Assembly: GCF_900142195.1 (NCBI RefSeq)
Contig: NZ_FRAB01000003.1
Coordinates: forward strand, 1-64,000
Reading direction: 5' to 3'
Origin: Paraburkholderia terricola
GTDB taxonomy: Bacteria > Pseudomonadota > Gammaproteobacteria > Burkholderiales > Burkholderiaceae
Length of the DNA stretch: 64,000 nucleotides
Shown in pieces: positions 45,464 through 54,185 of this stretch. Every line of letters begins with the position of its first letter. The first letter of the stretch is position 1. The notes below the pieces were generated by a model, which saw only the letters and a list, made by a program, of their open reading frames with translations, searched no databases and was not told the DNA's origin. The translations under genes were made by a program, and so were the position numbers.

Positions 45464-45850
45464 TCAAGCGTTAGGCGCTGCCTCCGCCTTCGCTTCGTCC
45501 ACGGCCGCGCCGACGCGCTCGACGAACTCGCGATCGGTGCTCGACAGCGCCTCGCGCTCGCCGTTGGCGGTTTGCACCATCAGACGATGCGTGACGTCCT
45601 GGGTCAGCCACGTGAGCCAGCCCACCACGATCAGCATCGTGCCGCAGACCATGCCCGCCGGCGAATTCAGAATCCCGCCGGCAAGCGCGCCGACGACACC
45701 GACGAGCGAGATCGCGCGCGGCAAGACCTTGTTCTTCTGCACGGTGACGACCTGCACGCTCACGATGTCGCGCAGCGGAAAAACCTGACCGGCGGACGAG
45801 AGTGCGTTGCGCGTGACCGACACGCCACGATCATTGAAGGGAGTTTCCAT
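45464..45850 (-). CDS. Two-span membrane protein, DUF6232-like
   Basis: 128 residues. The opening METPFNDRGVSVTRNALSSA followed by VFPLRDIVSVQVV resembles the small DUF6232-type family, a short beta segment before two adjacent membrane spans (about 46-63 and 66-83, SLVGVVGALAGGILNSPAGM and LIVVGWLTWL). The C-terminal 45 residues are a charged helix. Function unknown. It lies 298 bp from the start of the DUF3443 gene on the same strand. The start ATG has no strong ribosome site. Confidence 0.7.
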   Translation of the reverse strand: METPFNDRGVSVTRNALSSAGQVFPLRDIVSVQVVTVQKNKVLPRAISLVGVVGALAGGILNSPAGMVCGTMLIVVGWLTWLTQDVTHRLMVQTANGEREALSSTDREFVERVGAAVDEAKAEAAPNA

Positions 45851-45988
45851 CGAGTTCGATGCAAGCAGTTGCGAAGGGCGCAGCGTACCAGAGTTTGAAC
45901 GCCGGAAATCGTGCGACTTTCTCGCCGCCGTTACCGGCCGAACGGCAGGAAGAGCCCATCAGGATGCCGGGTTTCGGAGGATCGGGGC

Positions 45989-46642
45989 CTAGCGGCTTTT
46001 TTCGGTGCTGCCGCCATAGGCAGCCATGAAAACGTCCAGCGCCCGGTTCACCACTTGCGTAATGTTGCGTGCCGACGTGTCCGTCGGCACGCCGAGAAGA
46101 CACAGCTCAGCCAGCTCGGCTTCGAATAGCGCGCGAAGATGCGCCGTCGCGACCGTGACATTGCATTTGCGCAAGTGGCCCGCTTCGCACGACTGCTGCA
46201 GGAAGTTCGCCACCGTTTGCCAGCCGAGTTTCGGTCCGCGTTCGTAAAACAGCGCGCCCACATGCGAGCGGCCGCCTTCATGAATGGCGAGGCGCCGTAC
46301 CGCGAGCAACTGCGGCTTGAGGATGGCGATCAGATAGTGCTTGCCGAAGCTCGTCAGCGCCTCGCGGATCGGCACCGATGTCTTGAGCAGCGCGAACGCC
46401 CCTTTGATTTCGTGCGCGGCGCACTCGTGCATCACTTCGAAGAACATCTCTTCCTTCGACTGGAAATAGCCGTACAGCGTCGCCTTGGACGCGCCGGCCC
46501 GCGCCGCGATGTCGGACATCGACGCCTGCTCGAAGCTTGTTTCGCTGAACACCTCAAATGCGGCGTCGACGATCGCCTGCCGCTTTTCTTCCGTTTTCTT
46601 TCTCATTCCCGAGGCTTTCCTGTGCTTTGCCGGAAGGTTCAT
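45989..46642 (-). CDS. TetR-family regulator of the efflux operon
   Basis: 217-residue repressor. The DNA-binding domain is residues 14-65 with helix-turn-helix MSDIAARAGASKATLYGYFQ. The ligand half (IREALTSFGKHYLIAILKP to KLGWQTVANFLQQ) resembles the AefR-like C-terminal domain. It diverges from the outer-membrane factor-EmrAB operon across 141 bp that contains a clear palindrome, so it very likely represses that operon and itself. The ATG at 46642 (MNLPAKHRKAS) could be replaced by one at about residue 13 (MRKKTEEKRQ). Confidence 0.9.
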   Translation of the reverse strand: MNLPAKHRKASGMRKKTEEKRQAIVDAAFEVFSETSFEQASMSDIAARAGASKATLYGYFQSKEEMFFEVMHECAAHEIKGAFALLKTSVPIREALTSFGKHYLIAILKPQLLAVRRLAIHEGGRSHVGALFYERGPKLGWQTVANFLQQSCEAGHLRKCNVTVATAHLRALFEAELAELCLLGVPTDTSARNITQVVNRALDVFMAAYGGSTEKSR

Positions 46643-46696
46643 GAAATCTGTCCGTGCGTGATGTTACCAAAGGCCGTTGCCGGACTTCGCCCCTAA

Positions 46697-46715
46697 AAAC
46701 TGAACTGGTCAGTTT
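46697..46715. promoter_or_regulatory. Palindromic operator for the TetR regulator
   Basis: AAACTGA-ACTGG-TCAGTTT is a perfect 7-bp inverted repeat with a nested AACTG-GT-CAGTT. It lies directly upstream of the -35 element of the efflux promoter, and one extra AAACTG half-site falls in the -10 region (46748-46753). Confidence 0.7.
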
Positions 46716-46722
46716 ATTTTAG

Positions 46723-46752
46723 TTGACACGCCAACATCCGCATAACTAAACT
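46723..46752 (+). promoter_or_regulatory. Sigma-70 promoter of the efflux operon
   Basis: Perfect -35 TTGACA (46723-46728) and -10 TAAACT (46747-46752) with an 18-bp spacer, 31 bases upstream of the GTG start of the outer-membrane factor. This leaves a short leader. Confidence 0.65.
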
Positions 46753-46783
46753 GCACGGTATTGTTAAGGACGAGACTGAGATC

Positions 46784-48364
46784 GTGAAAGAAGCTGCGGT
46801 AATCGGAGAGAGGGCGCGTTCGGCACGAACCGCGAAACCGGCCATGACGCTCGTCGCGGCGCTTGTCGTCAGCGTGCTGGCGAGCGCGTGCGCGCAATTT
46901 CCCGACATGCCGCCAAAGCCGTCGCCAAAGGATGCGGGCCGCTACGAGAGCGCGCGCAGTTTCGGCACGGGCGCGGGCGAGGACGCGCCATCCACATGGC
47001 CCACGGAACAATGGTGGCTGCGCTACAACGATGCGCAGTTGAACGCGCTGATCGCCGAAGCGTTGAAGGGCGAGCCGACCCTGGCCACCGCGCAGGCGCG
47101 TCTGCACAATGCCGAAGCGTCGGCGCAGGAAGCGGGCGCCGCGCTGTTGCCTGAAGTCAGCGCGCAAGGGTCGGTCGAAAAGCAGAAGCAGAGTTACAAC
47201 AACGGCGTGCCGCCCGCCTTCGTGCCGCGCGGCTGGCGTCCATACGGCTCCGCCGAACTCAACTTCAGCTACGAGATCGACTTCTGGGGCAAGAATCGCG
47301 CGTCGCTTGCCGCCGCCACGTCGGAGCTCGACGCGGCGCGCGCCGATGCTGCCCAGGCTCGCATGGTGCTGGCGGCGTCGATTGCCGATGCGTATGCGGA
47401 TCTCGCGCGCCAGTTCGCCGAACGCGACAGCGCAGAAGCGGCGGTCAAGGTACGCACGCAGTCCGCGCAACTGTTCGCCGAACGCTTCGCCAACGGACTG
47501 GAGACGCAGGCCGGCGTCAAGCAGGCGGAATCGAAGCAGCAAAGCGCGCGCGCCGATCTTTTCGAACTCGACGAATCGATCGCGCTCACCCGCAACCGGA
47601 TTGCCGCGCTGATGGGCGACGGTCCCGACCGTGGCCTCGCCATCGGCCGTCCGGCGGTGGATCTGGCGCAGCCGGCCGGCATGCCCGCCGACCTCGCGCT
47701 CGGCCTGCTGGGCCGCCGTCCCGACGTCGTGATCGCCCGCTTGCGCGCGGAAGCCGCGAGCAAGCGGATCGACGTCGCCAAGGCCGGCTTCTATCCGAAC
47801 GTGAACCTCTCCGCGATGATCGGCTTCCAGTCGCTCGGCCTGAACATGCTGACGCGCGCGGGTTCGGCGGTCGGCAATGTCGGACCGGCCGTCACGCTGC
47901 CCATCTTCAACGGCGGCCGCTTGCGCGGCGAGTTGCGCGGCGCGCGCGCGAATTACGAGGAAGCCGTCGCCAACTACGACGAAACGCTGACCAAGGCGCT
48001 GCGCGACGTCGCCGATGTCGCCGTCAGCAAACGCGCGCTCACCGACCGGTTGCAGGCGACGCAAGCGTCGTACGACGCGGCCGCGCAATCGCATCGCGTG
48101 GCGCTCGAGCGCTATCAGGGCGGACTGTCCGGCTATCTCGACGTGCTGAGCGCCGCCGACACGCTGGTGAGCGCGGAGCGCCAGCTCGCCGACATGCGCT
48201 CGCGCACCTTCACGCTCGACGTTTCGCTCGTGCGCGCGCTCGGCGGCGGTTATCAGGTTGACGCGCAGGCCAACGCACCGGCCAATGCACCAACCACCAC
48301 GCCGTCCGCCGCCGCAACGAACCCCGAAGCGAACCCCCAAGCGAACCCGAAAAATCAAAGCTGA
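46784..48364 (+). CDS. Outer-membrane efflux lipoprotein (NodT/OprM-type)
   Basis: 526-residue TolC-like channel. An acylated Cys follows VLASAC (about 36). The coiled helical barrel and outer-membrane strands appear twice, with typical segments SYEIDFWGKNRASLAAA and VTLPIFNGGRLRGELRGARA, and LGRRPDVVIARLRAE. The start is a GTG at 46784. The C-terminus ends in a repetitive Ala/Asn/Pro tail (NPEANPQANPKNQ) unlike the rest of the protein. It is the first gene of the efflux operon and completes a tripartite pump with the two following genes. Confidence 0.92.
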   Translation: MKEAAVIGERARSARTAKPAMTLVAALVVSVLASACAQFPDMPPKPSPKDAGRYESARSFGTGAGEDAPSTWPTEQWWLRYNDAQLNALIAEALKGEPTLATAQARLHNAEASAQEAGAALLPEVSAQGSVEKQKQSYNNGVPPAFVPRGWRPYGSAELNFSYEIDFWGKNRASLAAATSELDAARADAAQARMVLAASIADAYADLARQFAERDSAEAAVKVRTQSAQLFAERFANGLETQAGVKQAESKQQSARADLFELDESIALTRNRIAALMGDGPDRGLAIGRPAVDLAQPAGMPADLALGLLGRRPDVVIARLRAEAASKRIDVAKAGFYPNVNLSAMIGFQSLGLNMLTRAGSAVGNVGPAVTLPIFNGGRLRGELRGARANYEEAVANYDETLTKALRDVADVAVSKRALTDRLQATQASYDAAAQSHRVALERYQGGLSGYLDVLSAADTLVSAERQLADMRSRTFTLDVSLVRALGGGYQVDAQANAPANAPTTTPSAAATNPEANPQANPKNQS

Positions 48365-48380
48365 TCCCAAGGACCAGAAC

Positions 48381-49595
48381 ATGTCTCAAAGCCATTCCCC
48401 CGCGGCCGACGCGCCGTCCATGCCGAGCGCCGACCATTCGACCTATGCCGGCGAGAAGACCACAACGGCCGCCGCGCCCGTCGCTCGCCGCCAGAAGCTG
48501 TTCGCCTTGCTGGGCGCCGTCATCGTGCTGGCCGGTCTCGCGTATGGCGGCTACTGGTACTTCATCGGCTCGCGTTACGTGTCGACCGACAACGCGTACA
48601 CCGCGGCCGAGATCGCGTCGATCACCCCGTCGGTGAGCGGCATCGTGCAGCGCGTCGCCGCGGTCGACACGCAGCATGTCCGCAAGGGCGACGTGCTCGT
48701 CGTGATCGACGACACCGATGCGAAGCTCGCGCTCGAACAGGCCGAAGCCGAAGTGGGGCGCGCCGAGCGCAAGGTGCGCGGCTACCTCGCGACCGACGCC
48801 GGGCTCGCCGCCCAGGTGGCGGCGCGCGCCGCCGACGAAGCGCGCATGAACGCGCAAATCGCGTCGGCCAAGGCCGATTTCGACCGCGCGGCGATCGACC
48901 TGAAGCGCCGCGAAGCGCTCGCGCATTCCGGCTCGGTGTCCGGGGAGGAACTCAGCAACGCGCAGACCTCGTTCGCGAGCGCCCAGGCGGCGCTGATGGC
49001 GGCCCGCGCCAACGCCTTGCAGGCGCAGGCGAGCCGTGCGGCGGCCATCGGTTCACAGGACGCCAACAAGGTGCTGTTCGCCGACACCACCGTCGACACC
49101 AATCCCGAAGTGCTGCTCGCGCGCGCAAAGCGGGACCAGGCGCGCGTCGATCTGCAACGCACGGTGTTGCGTGCGCCGGTCGACGGCGTCGTCGCGCGCC
49201 GCCAGGTGCAGGTGGGTCAGCGGGTCGAGCCGGGCGCGTCGCTGCTGTCCGTCGTGCCGGTGGATTCGCTGCACGTCGACGCGAATTTCAAGGAAGTTCA
49301 GCTCGACAAGGTGCGCATCGGTCAGCCGGTGGAACTGACGTCCGACCTGTACGGCGGCAAGGTCGTCTATCACGGCAAGGTCGCCGGACTGGCCGGCGGC
49401 GCGGGTTCCGCGTTCGCGATGATTCCCGCGCAGAACGCGACCGGCAACTGGATCAAGGTGGTCCAGCGGCTACCGGTGCGGGTCGCGATCGACCCGGCCG
49501 ATCTGCGCGCGCATCCGCTGGGCGTCGGCCTGTCGATGGAAGCGACCGTGGATACGCGCGACGGCGGCGACAACAACGCGACGCCCGCAAGCTGA
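48381..49595 (+). CDS. emrA: EmrA-like membrane fusion protein
   Basis: 404-residue HlyD-family adaptor bridging inner-membrane pump and outer-membrane channel. One membrane span (about 38-58, FALLGAVIVLAGLAYGGYWY) is followed by STDNAYTAAEIASITPSVSG (biotinyl-lipoyl half), a long Ala-rich alpha-hairpin, then LRAPVDGVVARRQVQVGQRV closing the lipoyl domain and a beta-barrel region. The ATG at 48381 after AAGGACCAGAAC is chosen; the open frame upstream runs inside the preceding gene. It lies 16 bp after the outer-membrane factor and 13 bp before the pump. Confidence 0.93.
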   Translation: MSQSHSPAADAPSMPSADHSTYAGEKTTTAAAPVARRQKLFALLGAVIVLAGLAYGGYWYFIGSRYVSTDNAYTAAEIASITPSVSGIVQRVAAVDTQHVRKGDVLVVIDDTDAKLALEQAEAEVGRAERKVRGYLATDAGLAAQVAARAADEARMNAQIASAKADFDRAAIDLKRREALAHSGSVSGEELSNAQTSFASAQAALMAARANALQAQASRAAAIGSQDANKVLFADTTVDTNPEVLLARAKRDQARVDLQRTVLRAPVDGVVARRQVQVGQRVEPGASLLSVVPVDSLHVDANFKEVQLDKVRIGQPVELTSDLYGGKVVYHGKVAGLAGGAGSAFAMIPAQNATGNWIKVVQRLPVRVAIDPADLRAHPLGVGLSMEATVDTRDGGDNNATPAS

Positions 49596-49608
49596 GGCCG
49601 CGCCGACC

Positions 49609-51159
49609 ATGTCATCCAGTCAAACGCATCAAACGCGGGACATCCCGTTGCCGCCGCTCAGCGGCGGCATGCTGATCGGCGCGGCGTTGCTGCTGGCCGC
49701 CGCCAACTTCGTCGCGGTGCTGGACACGACGATCGCGAACGTGTCGGTGCCGACCATTTCCGGCGCGCTCGGCGCGTCGTCCAGCCAGGGCACCTACGTC
49801 ATCACGTCCTACGCGGTGGCCGAGGCGATTACCGTGCCGCTGACCGGCTGGCTGGCAAACCGCTTCGGCACGGTGCGCGTGTTCATCACGTCGCTGATCA
49901 TGTTCGGCCTGTGTTCGGCGCTGTGCGGCATGGCGACTTCGCTCGAAATGCTGGTGCTGTTCCGCGTGTTTCAGGGACTCGCCGGCGGGCCGCTGATGCC
50001 GCTGTCGCAGACGCTGCTGCTGCGCATTTTCCCGAAAGAGAAAGCGGCCGCGGCGATCGGCTTGTGGAGCATGACGACGCTGATCGCGCCGGTGCTGGGC
50101 CCGATCCTGGGCGGCGTGATCTGCGACCGCATGCACTGGGCGTACATCTTCTACATCAACGTTCCGGTCGCGCTGATCTGCGGGTATCTCGGCTGGCGTT
50201 TGCTCAAGCGCTACGAGACGAGCCTGATGCGCGTTCCAATCGACGCCGTGGGTCTCGCGCTGCTCGTCGTATGGGTCGGCGCGCTGCAAATCCTGCTCGA
50301 TGAAGGCAAGGATCACGACTGGTTCGCGTCGACGGAAATCCGCGTGCTCGCAATCATCGCGGCGATCGGCTTTGCGTCGTTCCTGATCTGGGAGCTGACG
50401 GACCGTCATCCCGTGGTCGACCTGCGGGTGTTTCGTCATCGCGGCTTTAGTGCGAGCGTAATCACGATCACGCTGGCGTTCGGCGCGTTTTTCGGCGCGA
50501 CCGTGCTGACGCCGCTGTGGCTACAGAGCTACATGGGCTACACGGCGACGTGGGCGGGGTGCGCCACGGCGATGACCGGCATCCTCGCCGTGCTCTCGGC
50601 GCCGCTCGCGGCCAACCTGTCGTCCCGGTTCGACGGACGCTGGCTGGTGTTCGCAGGCGTGATGTGGCTCGGCGCGGTCACGCTGTGGCGCACGCACGCG
50701 AACACCGACATGACGTTCTGGCAAGTGGCGTTGCCGCTGCTGCTGCAAGGCGTCGGCTTGCCGTTCTTCTTTGTGCCGCTCACGGGGCTCGCGCTGAGCA
50801 GCGTGGAGGAACCCGAAACGGCATCGGCGGCGGGGCTCATGAATTTCTGCCGGACCTTCGGCGGCGCGATTGCGACGTCGCTGGTCAATACCGGGTGGGA
50901 AGACCGCACGAAGTATGACCGGGCGGAGTTGTCGGGACTCGTCGATCAGGCCGGCCACTTCTCGACCATGCTGACGAATTCGGGCTGGAGCGCGGGTCAG
51001 GCGCAGGCGCAGATCAGCGACGTGGTGCAGTCGCAGGCCGTGATGCTCGCGACCAATCAGCTCTTCACGATTGCAGGCGCATGTTTCATTTTCGCCGCGC
51101 TGGCGGTGTGGCTCGCGCCGAAACCGACGCGGGTCGCCGATACGTCGCAGGCGCATTGA
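49609..51159 (+). CDS. emrB: EmrB/QacA-type MFS efflux pump (DHA2, 14 spans)
   Basis: 516-residue proton-driven multidrug exporter. TM1 has the DHA2 signature ANFVAVLDTTIANVSVPTIS, loop 2-3 carries GWLANRFGTVRVF, and TM5 has motif C in TLIAPVLGPILGG. Hydrophobic segments are enough for 14 spans. With the adaptor and the outer-membrane factor it forms a complete EmrAB-TolC-style system. The TetR repressor nearby suggests induction by a small toxic compound, identity unknown. It ends the operon. Confidence 0.93.
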   Translation: MSSSQTHQTRDIPLPPLSGGMLIGAALLLAAANFVAVLDTTIANVSVPTISGALGASSSQGTYVITSYAVAEAITVPLTGWLANRFGTVRVFITSLIMFGLCSALCGMATSLEMLVLFRVFQGLAGGPLMPLSQTLLLRIFPKEKAAAAIGLWSMTTLIAPVLGPILGGVICDRMHWAYIFYINVPVALICGYLGWRLLKRYETSLMRVPIDAVGLALLVVWVGALQILLDEGKDHDWFASTEIRVLAIIAAIGFASFLIWELTDRHPVVDLRVFRHRGFSASVITITLAFGAFFGATVLTPLWLQSYMGYTATWAGCATAMTGILAVLSAPLAANLSSRFDGRWLVFAGVMWLGAVTLWRTHANTDMTFWQVALPLLLQGVGLPFFFVPLTGLALSSVEEPETASAAGLMNFCRTFGGAIATSLVNTGWEDRTKYDRAELSGLVDQAGHFSTMLTNSGWSAGQAQAQISDVVQSQAVMLATNQLFTIAGACFIFAALAVWLAPKPTRVADTSQAH

Positions 51160-51204
51160 AGCTGCACACCGAAGCTGCGCACTGAAGCTGCACCGAAGCG
51201 GCAT
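51158..51204 (+). repeat. Imperfect 13-bp repeats after the efflux operon
   Basis: GAAGCTGCACACC, GAAGCTGCGCACT, GAAGCTGCACC and a decayed GAAGCGGCA occur back to back, beginning inside the emrB stop codon. No hairpin is obvious. Confidence 0.7.
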
Positions 51205-51257
51205 GCGTCTTTCGCCCTCGCGCGGAATTCGCGAGCCGTAATCAACACGGAACGGTT

Positions 51258-52550
51258 ATGTCCAACGCAACACGCATTGTCATCGTCGGCGGCGGGATCG
51301 CCGGCATTCTGCTCGCCACGCGGCTCGGCAACCATTTCGCGCATTCGCACGAGGCGTCCGTGACGCTGATCGACAGCAGCCACACGCATATCTGGAAGCC
51401 GATGCTGCACACCATCGCGGCCGGCACGCGCGATGTGAAGCAACAGCAGGTGAGCTACCTCGCGCATGCGAGCGCGCACCGCTTCGCCTGGCAGCCGGGC
51501 GAGATGGGCGGACTCGACCGGCAACGCAAGGAAGTCCTGCTCAACGAAGTCAGGACGCCCGAAGGCGAGCTGGTGCTGGAGGCGCGAGCGGTTCCCTACG
51601 ACGTGCTGGTGCTATCGCTGGGCAGCCGGGCAAACGACTTCGGGGTGCCGGGCGTGAGGCAGCACTGTCATTTCATCGACAGCCAGCAGCAGGCCGAAGC
51701 CTTCAACGGCGTGTTGCGCGCGCGCATGCTGCGCGCGGTGGTGCGCGACGAAAGACTGCGCGTCGCGATCGTCGGCGCGGGCGCCACCGGCGTCGAACTC
51801 GCCGCCGAGCTGAGCCGGGTGCTCGAAATCGCGCAAGGCTACGGCGATCCCACGCTGCGCAGCCGGTTGAGTCTCACGCTGCTCGAAAGCGGCCCGCGCG
51901 TGCTCGCCTCGTTTCCGCCGGCGATTTCCGCATCGACCCAGCAGCAACTCGAACACATCGGCTTTTGCGTGCTCACCTCGGTGCGCGTCACGGCGGCGCA
52001 GGAGGACGGATTCCGTCACGGCGACGATCGTCTGGTGAAAGCCGATCTGATGGTGTGGGCGGCGGGCGTCAAGGCGCCGGACTTCCTGAGCGAACTGGCC
52101 GGGCTGGAAACCAACCGCTCGAATCAGATCGTGATCGGCGCAACGCTTCAGTCCATCCGCGACGACCACGTGTTCGCACTCGGCGATTGCGCGAGCTTGA
52201 CGCCGGAGAATCATGAGCGGCCGTTGCCGCCCACCGCCCAGGTGGCCACGCAGCAGGCGGAGCATCTGGCCCGTCATCTGCCTGGATGGCTGACGGGCGC
52301 GCCGATGCCGGAGTTCGCTTTTCGGGACTTCGGCTCGCTCGTGTCGCTAAGCGATTACGGCGCCTTCGGCACACTCGGACGGTTCGGCTTCTTCCCCGGC
52401 GGCTTCATTCGCGGACGGTTCGCGCAATTGAGCCATGCCATGCTCTATCGACGTCATCAGCAGGCGCTTCACGGTTTCGGCAGAGCGGGGCTAATGTGGA
52501 CCGCCGAGCAGATCAACGCACTGGTTCAGCCGAAGATCAGGCTGAGTTGA
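51258..52550 (+). CDS. ndh: Type II NADH:quinone oxidoreductase
   Basis: 430-residue single-subunit, non-pumping NADH dehydrogenase at the inner membrane. The FAD fold is at the N-terminus (IVIVGGGIAGILLATRLGNH), the NADH fold is in the middle (VAIVGAGATGVELAAELSRV), and HVFALGDCASLTPEN near residue 310 closes the FAD site. THIWKPMLHTIAAGT is the typical early segment. The C-terminal amphipathic region (GRFGFFPGGFIRGRFAQLSH) would dock to the membrane. It lets NADH be reoxidised without proton translocation. It is preceded by its own spacer and is unlikely to be part of the efflux operon. Confidence 0.93.
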   Translation: MSNATRIVIVGGGIAGILLATRLGNHFAHSHEASVTLIDSSHTHIWKPMLHTIAAGTRDVKQQQVSYLAHASAHRFAWQPGEMGGLDRQRKEVLLNEVRTPEGELVLEARAVPYDVLVLSLGSRANDFGVPGVRQHCHFIDSQQQAEAFNGVLRARMLRAVVRDERLRVAIVGAGATGVELAAELSRVLEIAQGYGDPTLRSRLSLTLLESGPRVLASFPPAISASTQQQLEHIGFCVLTSVRVTAAQEDGFRHGDDRLVKADLMVWAAGVKAPDFLSELAGLETNRSNQIVIGATLQSIRDDHVFALGDCASLTPENHERPLPPTAQVATQQAEHLARHLPGWLTGAPMPEFAFRDFGSLVSLSDYGAFGTLGRFGFFPGGFIRGRFAQLSHAMLYRRHQQALHGFGRAGLMWTAEQINALVQPKIRLS

Positions 52551-52610
52551 TGACGCATTGCCCGTTTTAACGCAGCGGCCCGGCATGCCGCGCTTCCAGA
52601 TGGATCAGCC

Positions 52611-52835
52611 ATGATGAACGACGACGACACCCGCCGTTCCCGCGCGATGTGGGACGAGATGACGGTGCTGCACACGAGCGTTTCCGCTATTCGCAAGGCG
52701 CAGGGCAAACGCAATCCGTCCGACTGCGAAGCGAACACCGCGGAATACGAAAAAGTGGTGACCGACTACGTGGACGACCTCGAACGCGCGATGCGCGAGG
52801 CATGGTGGGACAGATGGCCCGACCCGCAACGCTGA
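52611..52835 (+). CDS. Small hypothetical protein (74 aa)
   Basis: 74 residues, charged and helical (MMNDDDTRRSRAMWDEMTVL... ending REAWWDRWPDPQR), with four Trp residues and no signal or membrane span. Two adjacent ATGs are available; GGATCAG upstream is a weak site. It lies 60 bp after ndh on the same strand and converges on the porin gene. Composition argues for a real gene, but I cannot name the family. Confidence 0.55.
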   Translation: MMNDDDTRRSRAMWDEMTVLHTSVSAIRKAQGKRNPSDCEANTAEYEKVVTDYVDDLERAMREAWWDRWPDPQR

Positions 52836-52851
52836 AGCGGCGACGCGCCGC

Positions 52852-54027
52852 TCAGAAGAAGTGACGGACACCCGTTGCGAAAATATAGCTGGACTTCACG
52901 GGCTGTCCATGAAGCAGTTCGCCGTAGTAGCTATAGCTATAGGCAGCGTAGAGCGACGTGCGTTTTGACAGGTTATAGATGGCCTCCATTCCCGCCCCGA
53001 TGTCGCTCTTCGGAAGACGCTTGCTGTTACTGCCCGCCACGCTCGGTTTCAATACCCACTGACCCAGTGGAACACTCGCCCCAATCGACCACTCCGTAGA
53101 CGAAACCCGCTCGCCCAGGGAGTACAGGTCGTATCGGGACTGCCCTGCCATTGTCATCAATGTGAAGGCGCCAAAGTCGTAGTTGAACGCACCGGTAAGC
53201 GTTGTCAGATTTCCCGTCTTCAACCGGTTTGGATCATAGCGTTGCGTGGCGGGGTCGTAATTGCTCGCGGTCGACTGGCGAAAATAGCCGAGGCCGGCGC
53301 GGATCCGGTCGCGCGCATAGACGATGGCAAAGGTGCTTGCGGTAATTGTTTTCCTCGGATCATTCATGCCGACCTGAGCGGATAAAGTGACCCCACCCAT
53401 GTTCGGTGAATCGTAGCGAATGGAGTTATCCATCCGCACATGCGACCAATTGTTTGGGTCTCCAACAACGTTGTTGGCGCCAACAGCCCCTGATAACCCC
53501 GTGACTTGCCCGCTGGCGCTCGGAACCGGTGAACCGAGCGGAACCGGCCCCGCGATTCGCCATACGCGCACGAATGGATCGTATGTGTCTCCGTAACCAG
53601 GCGCCGCGTTGGATGCGACGTCATTCCAGGCGGAGTAGATGCGACCCAGACGAATCTGACCGAAGCCCCCCGTGAGCCCGATATTGGCTTGCCGATGAAA
53701 AAGACGCGCAGGCATGGAGCCGTCCGCGAGCGAGTTCTGTGTTTCGAGCACAAACGTGGCGGACATTCCGTTGCCGAGATTCTCGACGCCCTTGATGCCG
53801 AACCTCGACGCATTGATGCCGTAGGGGATCGCACCGATGCTCGCCGTCGGAGACGCCGTCACACCGAACGGATTGGCTGACGATACCGGCGCCGCAACGA
53901 GGTTCCGAAAGCTTCCAAACTGTGCTTCCGCCACGCCATAAAACGTCATGGAACTATTCGGTGCGGTTTGGGACATTGCGGGGATCGACAGACTCGAGAT
54001 GCCAACCAGAAACACTATCTTTTCCAA
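52852..54027 (-). CDS. Gram-negative porin linked to the MurNAc locus
   Basis: 391-residue trimeric porin of the Burkholderia type. A signal peptide ends near SIPAMSQ, followed by SMTFYGVAEAQFG. Strand-rich segments include SRFGIKGVENLGNGMSATFV, FHRQANIGLTGGFGQIRLGR, and the terminal IFATGVRHFF with the C-terminal Phe needed for outer-membrane assembly. The start appears to be a TTG at 54027, as GGAG lies 6 bases upstream and gives LEKIVFLVGISSLSIP; no ATG serves. Base composition is less GC-rich than neighbours. It follows murQ and murP on the same strand, 158 bp after murP, so it may admit MurNAc or muropeptides through the outer membrane. Confidence 0.88.
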   Translation of the reverse strand: MEKIVFLVGISSLSIPAMSQTAPNSSMTFYGVAEAQFGSFRNLVAAPVSSANPFGVTASPTASIGAIPYGINASRFGIKGVENLGNGMSATFVLETQNSLADGSMPARLFHRQANIGLTGGFGQIRLGRIYSAWNDVASNAAPGYGDTYDPFVRVWRIAGPVPLGSPVPSASGQVTGLSGAVGANNVVGDPNNWSHVRMDNSIRYDSPNMGGVTLSAQVGMNDPRKTITASTFAIVYARDRIRAGLGYFRQSTASNYDPATQRYDPNRLKTGNLTTLTGAFNYDFGAFTLMTMAGQSRYDLYSLGERVSSTEWSIGASVPLGQWVLKPSVAGSNSKRLPKSDIGAGMEAIYNLSKRTSLYAAYSYSYYGELLHGQPVKSSYIFATGVRHFF

Positions 54028-54185
54028 ACTATCTCCAGATTTAATTTGTTTGTATTTGCAGCGCGGGCCCAATTCATTTGCATGCCCGGGCCAGCAGGAG
54101 CCCGCTTGAAATCACACCCGCACCCAGGTGATGAATTCAAGCGTTCAATGGAAGGAAAGGAGGGCGATGTGCGGAGGCCGATCGA

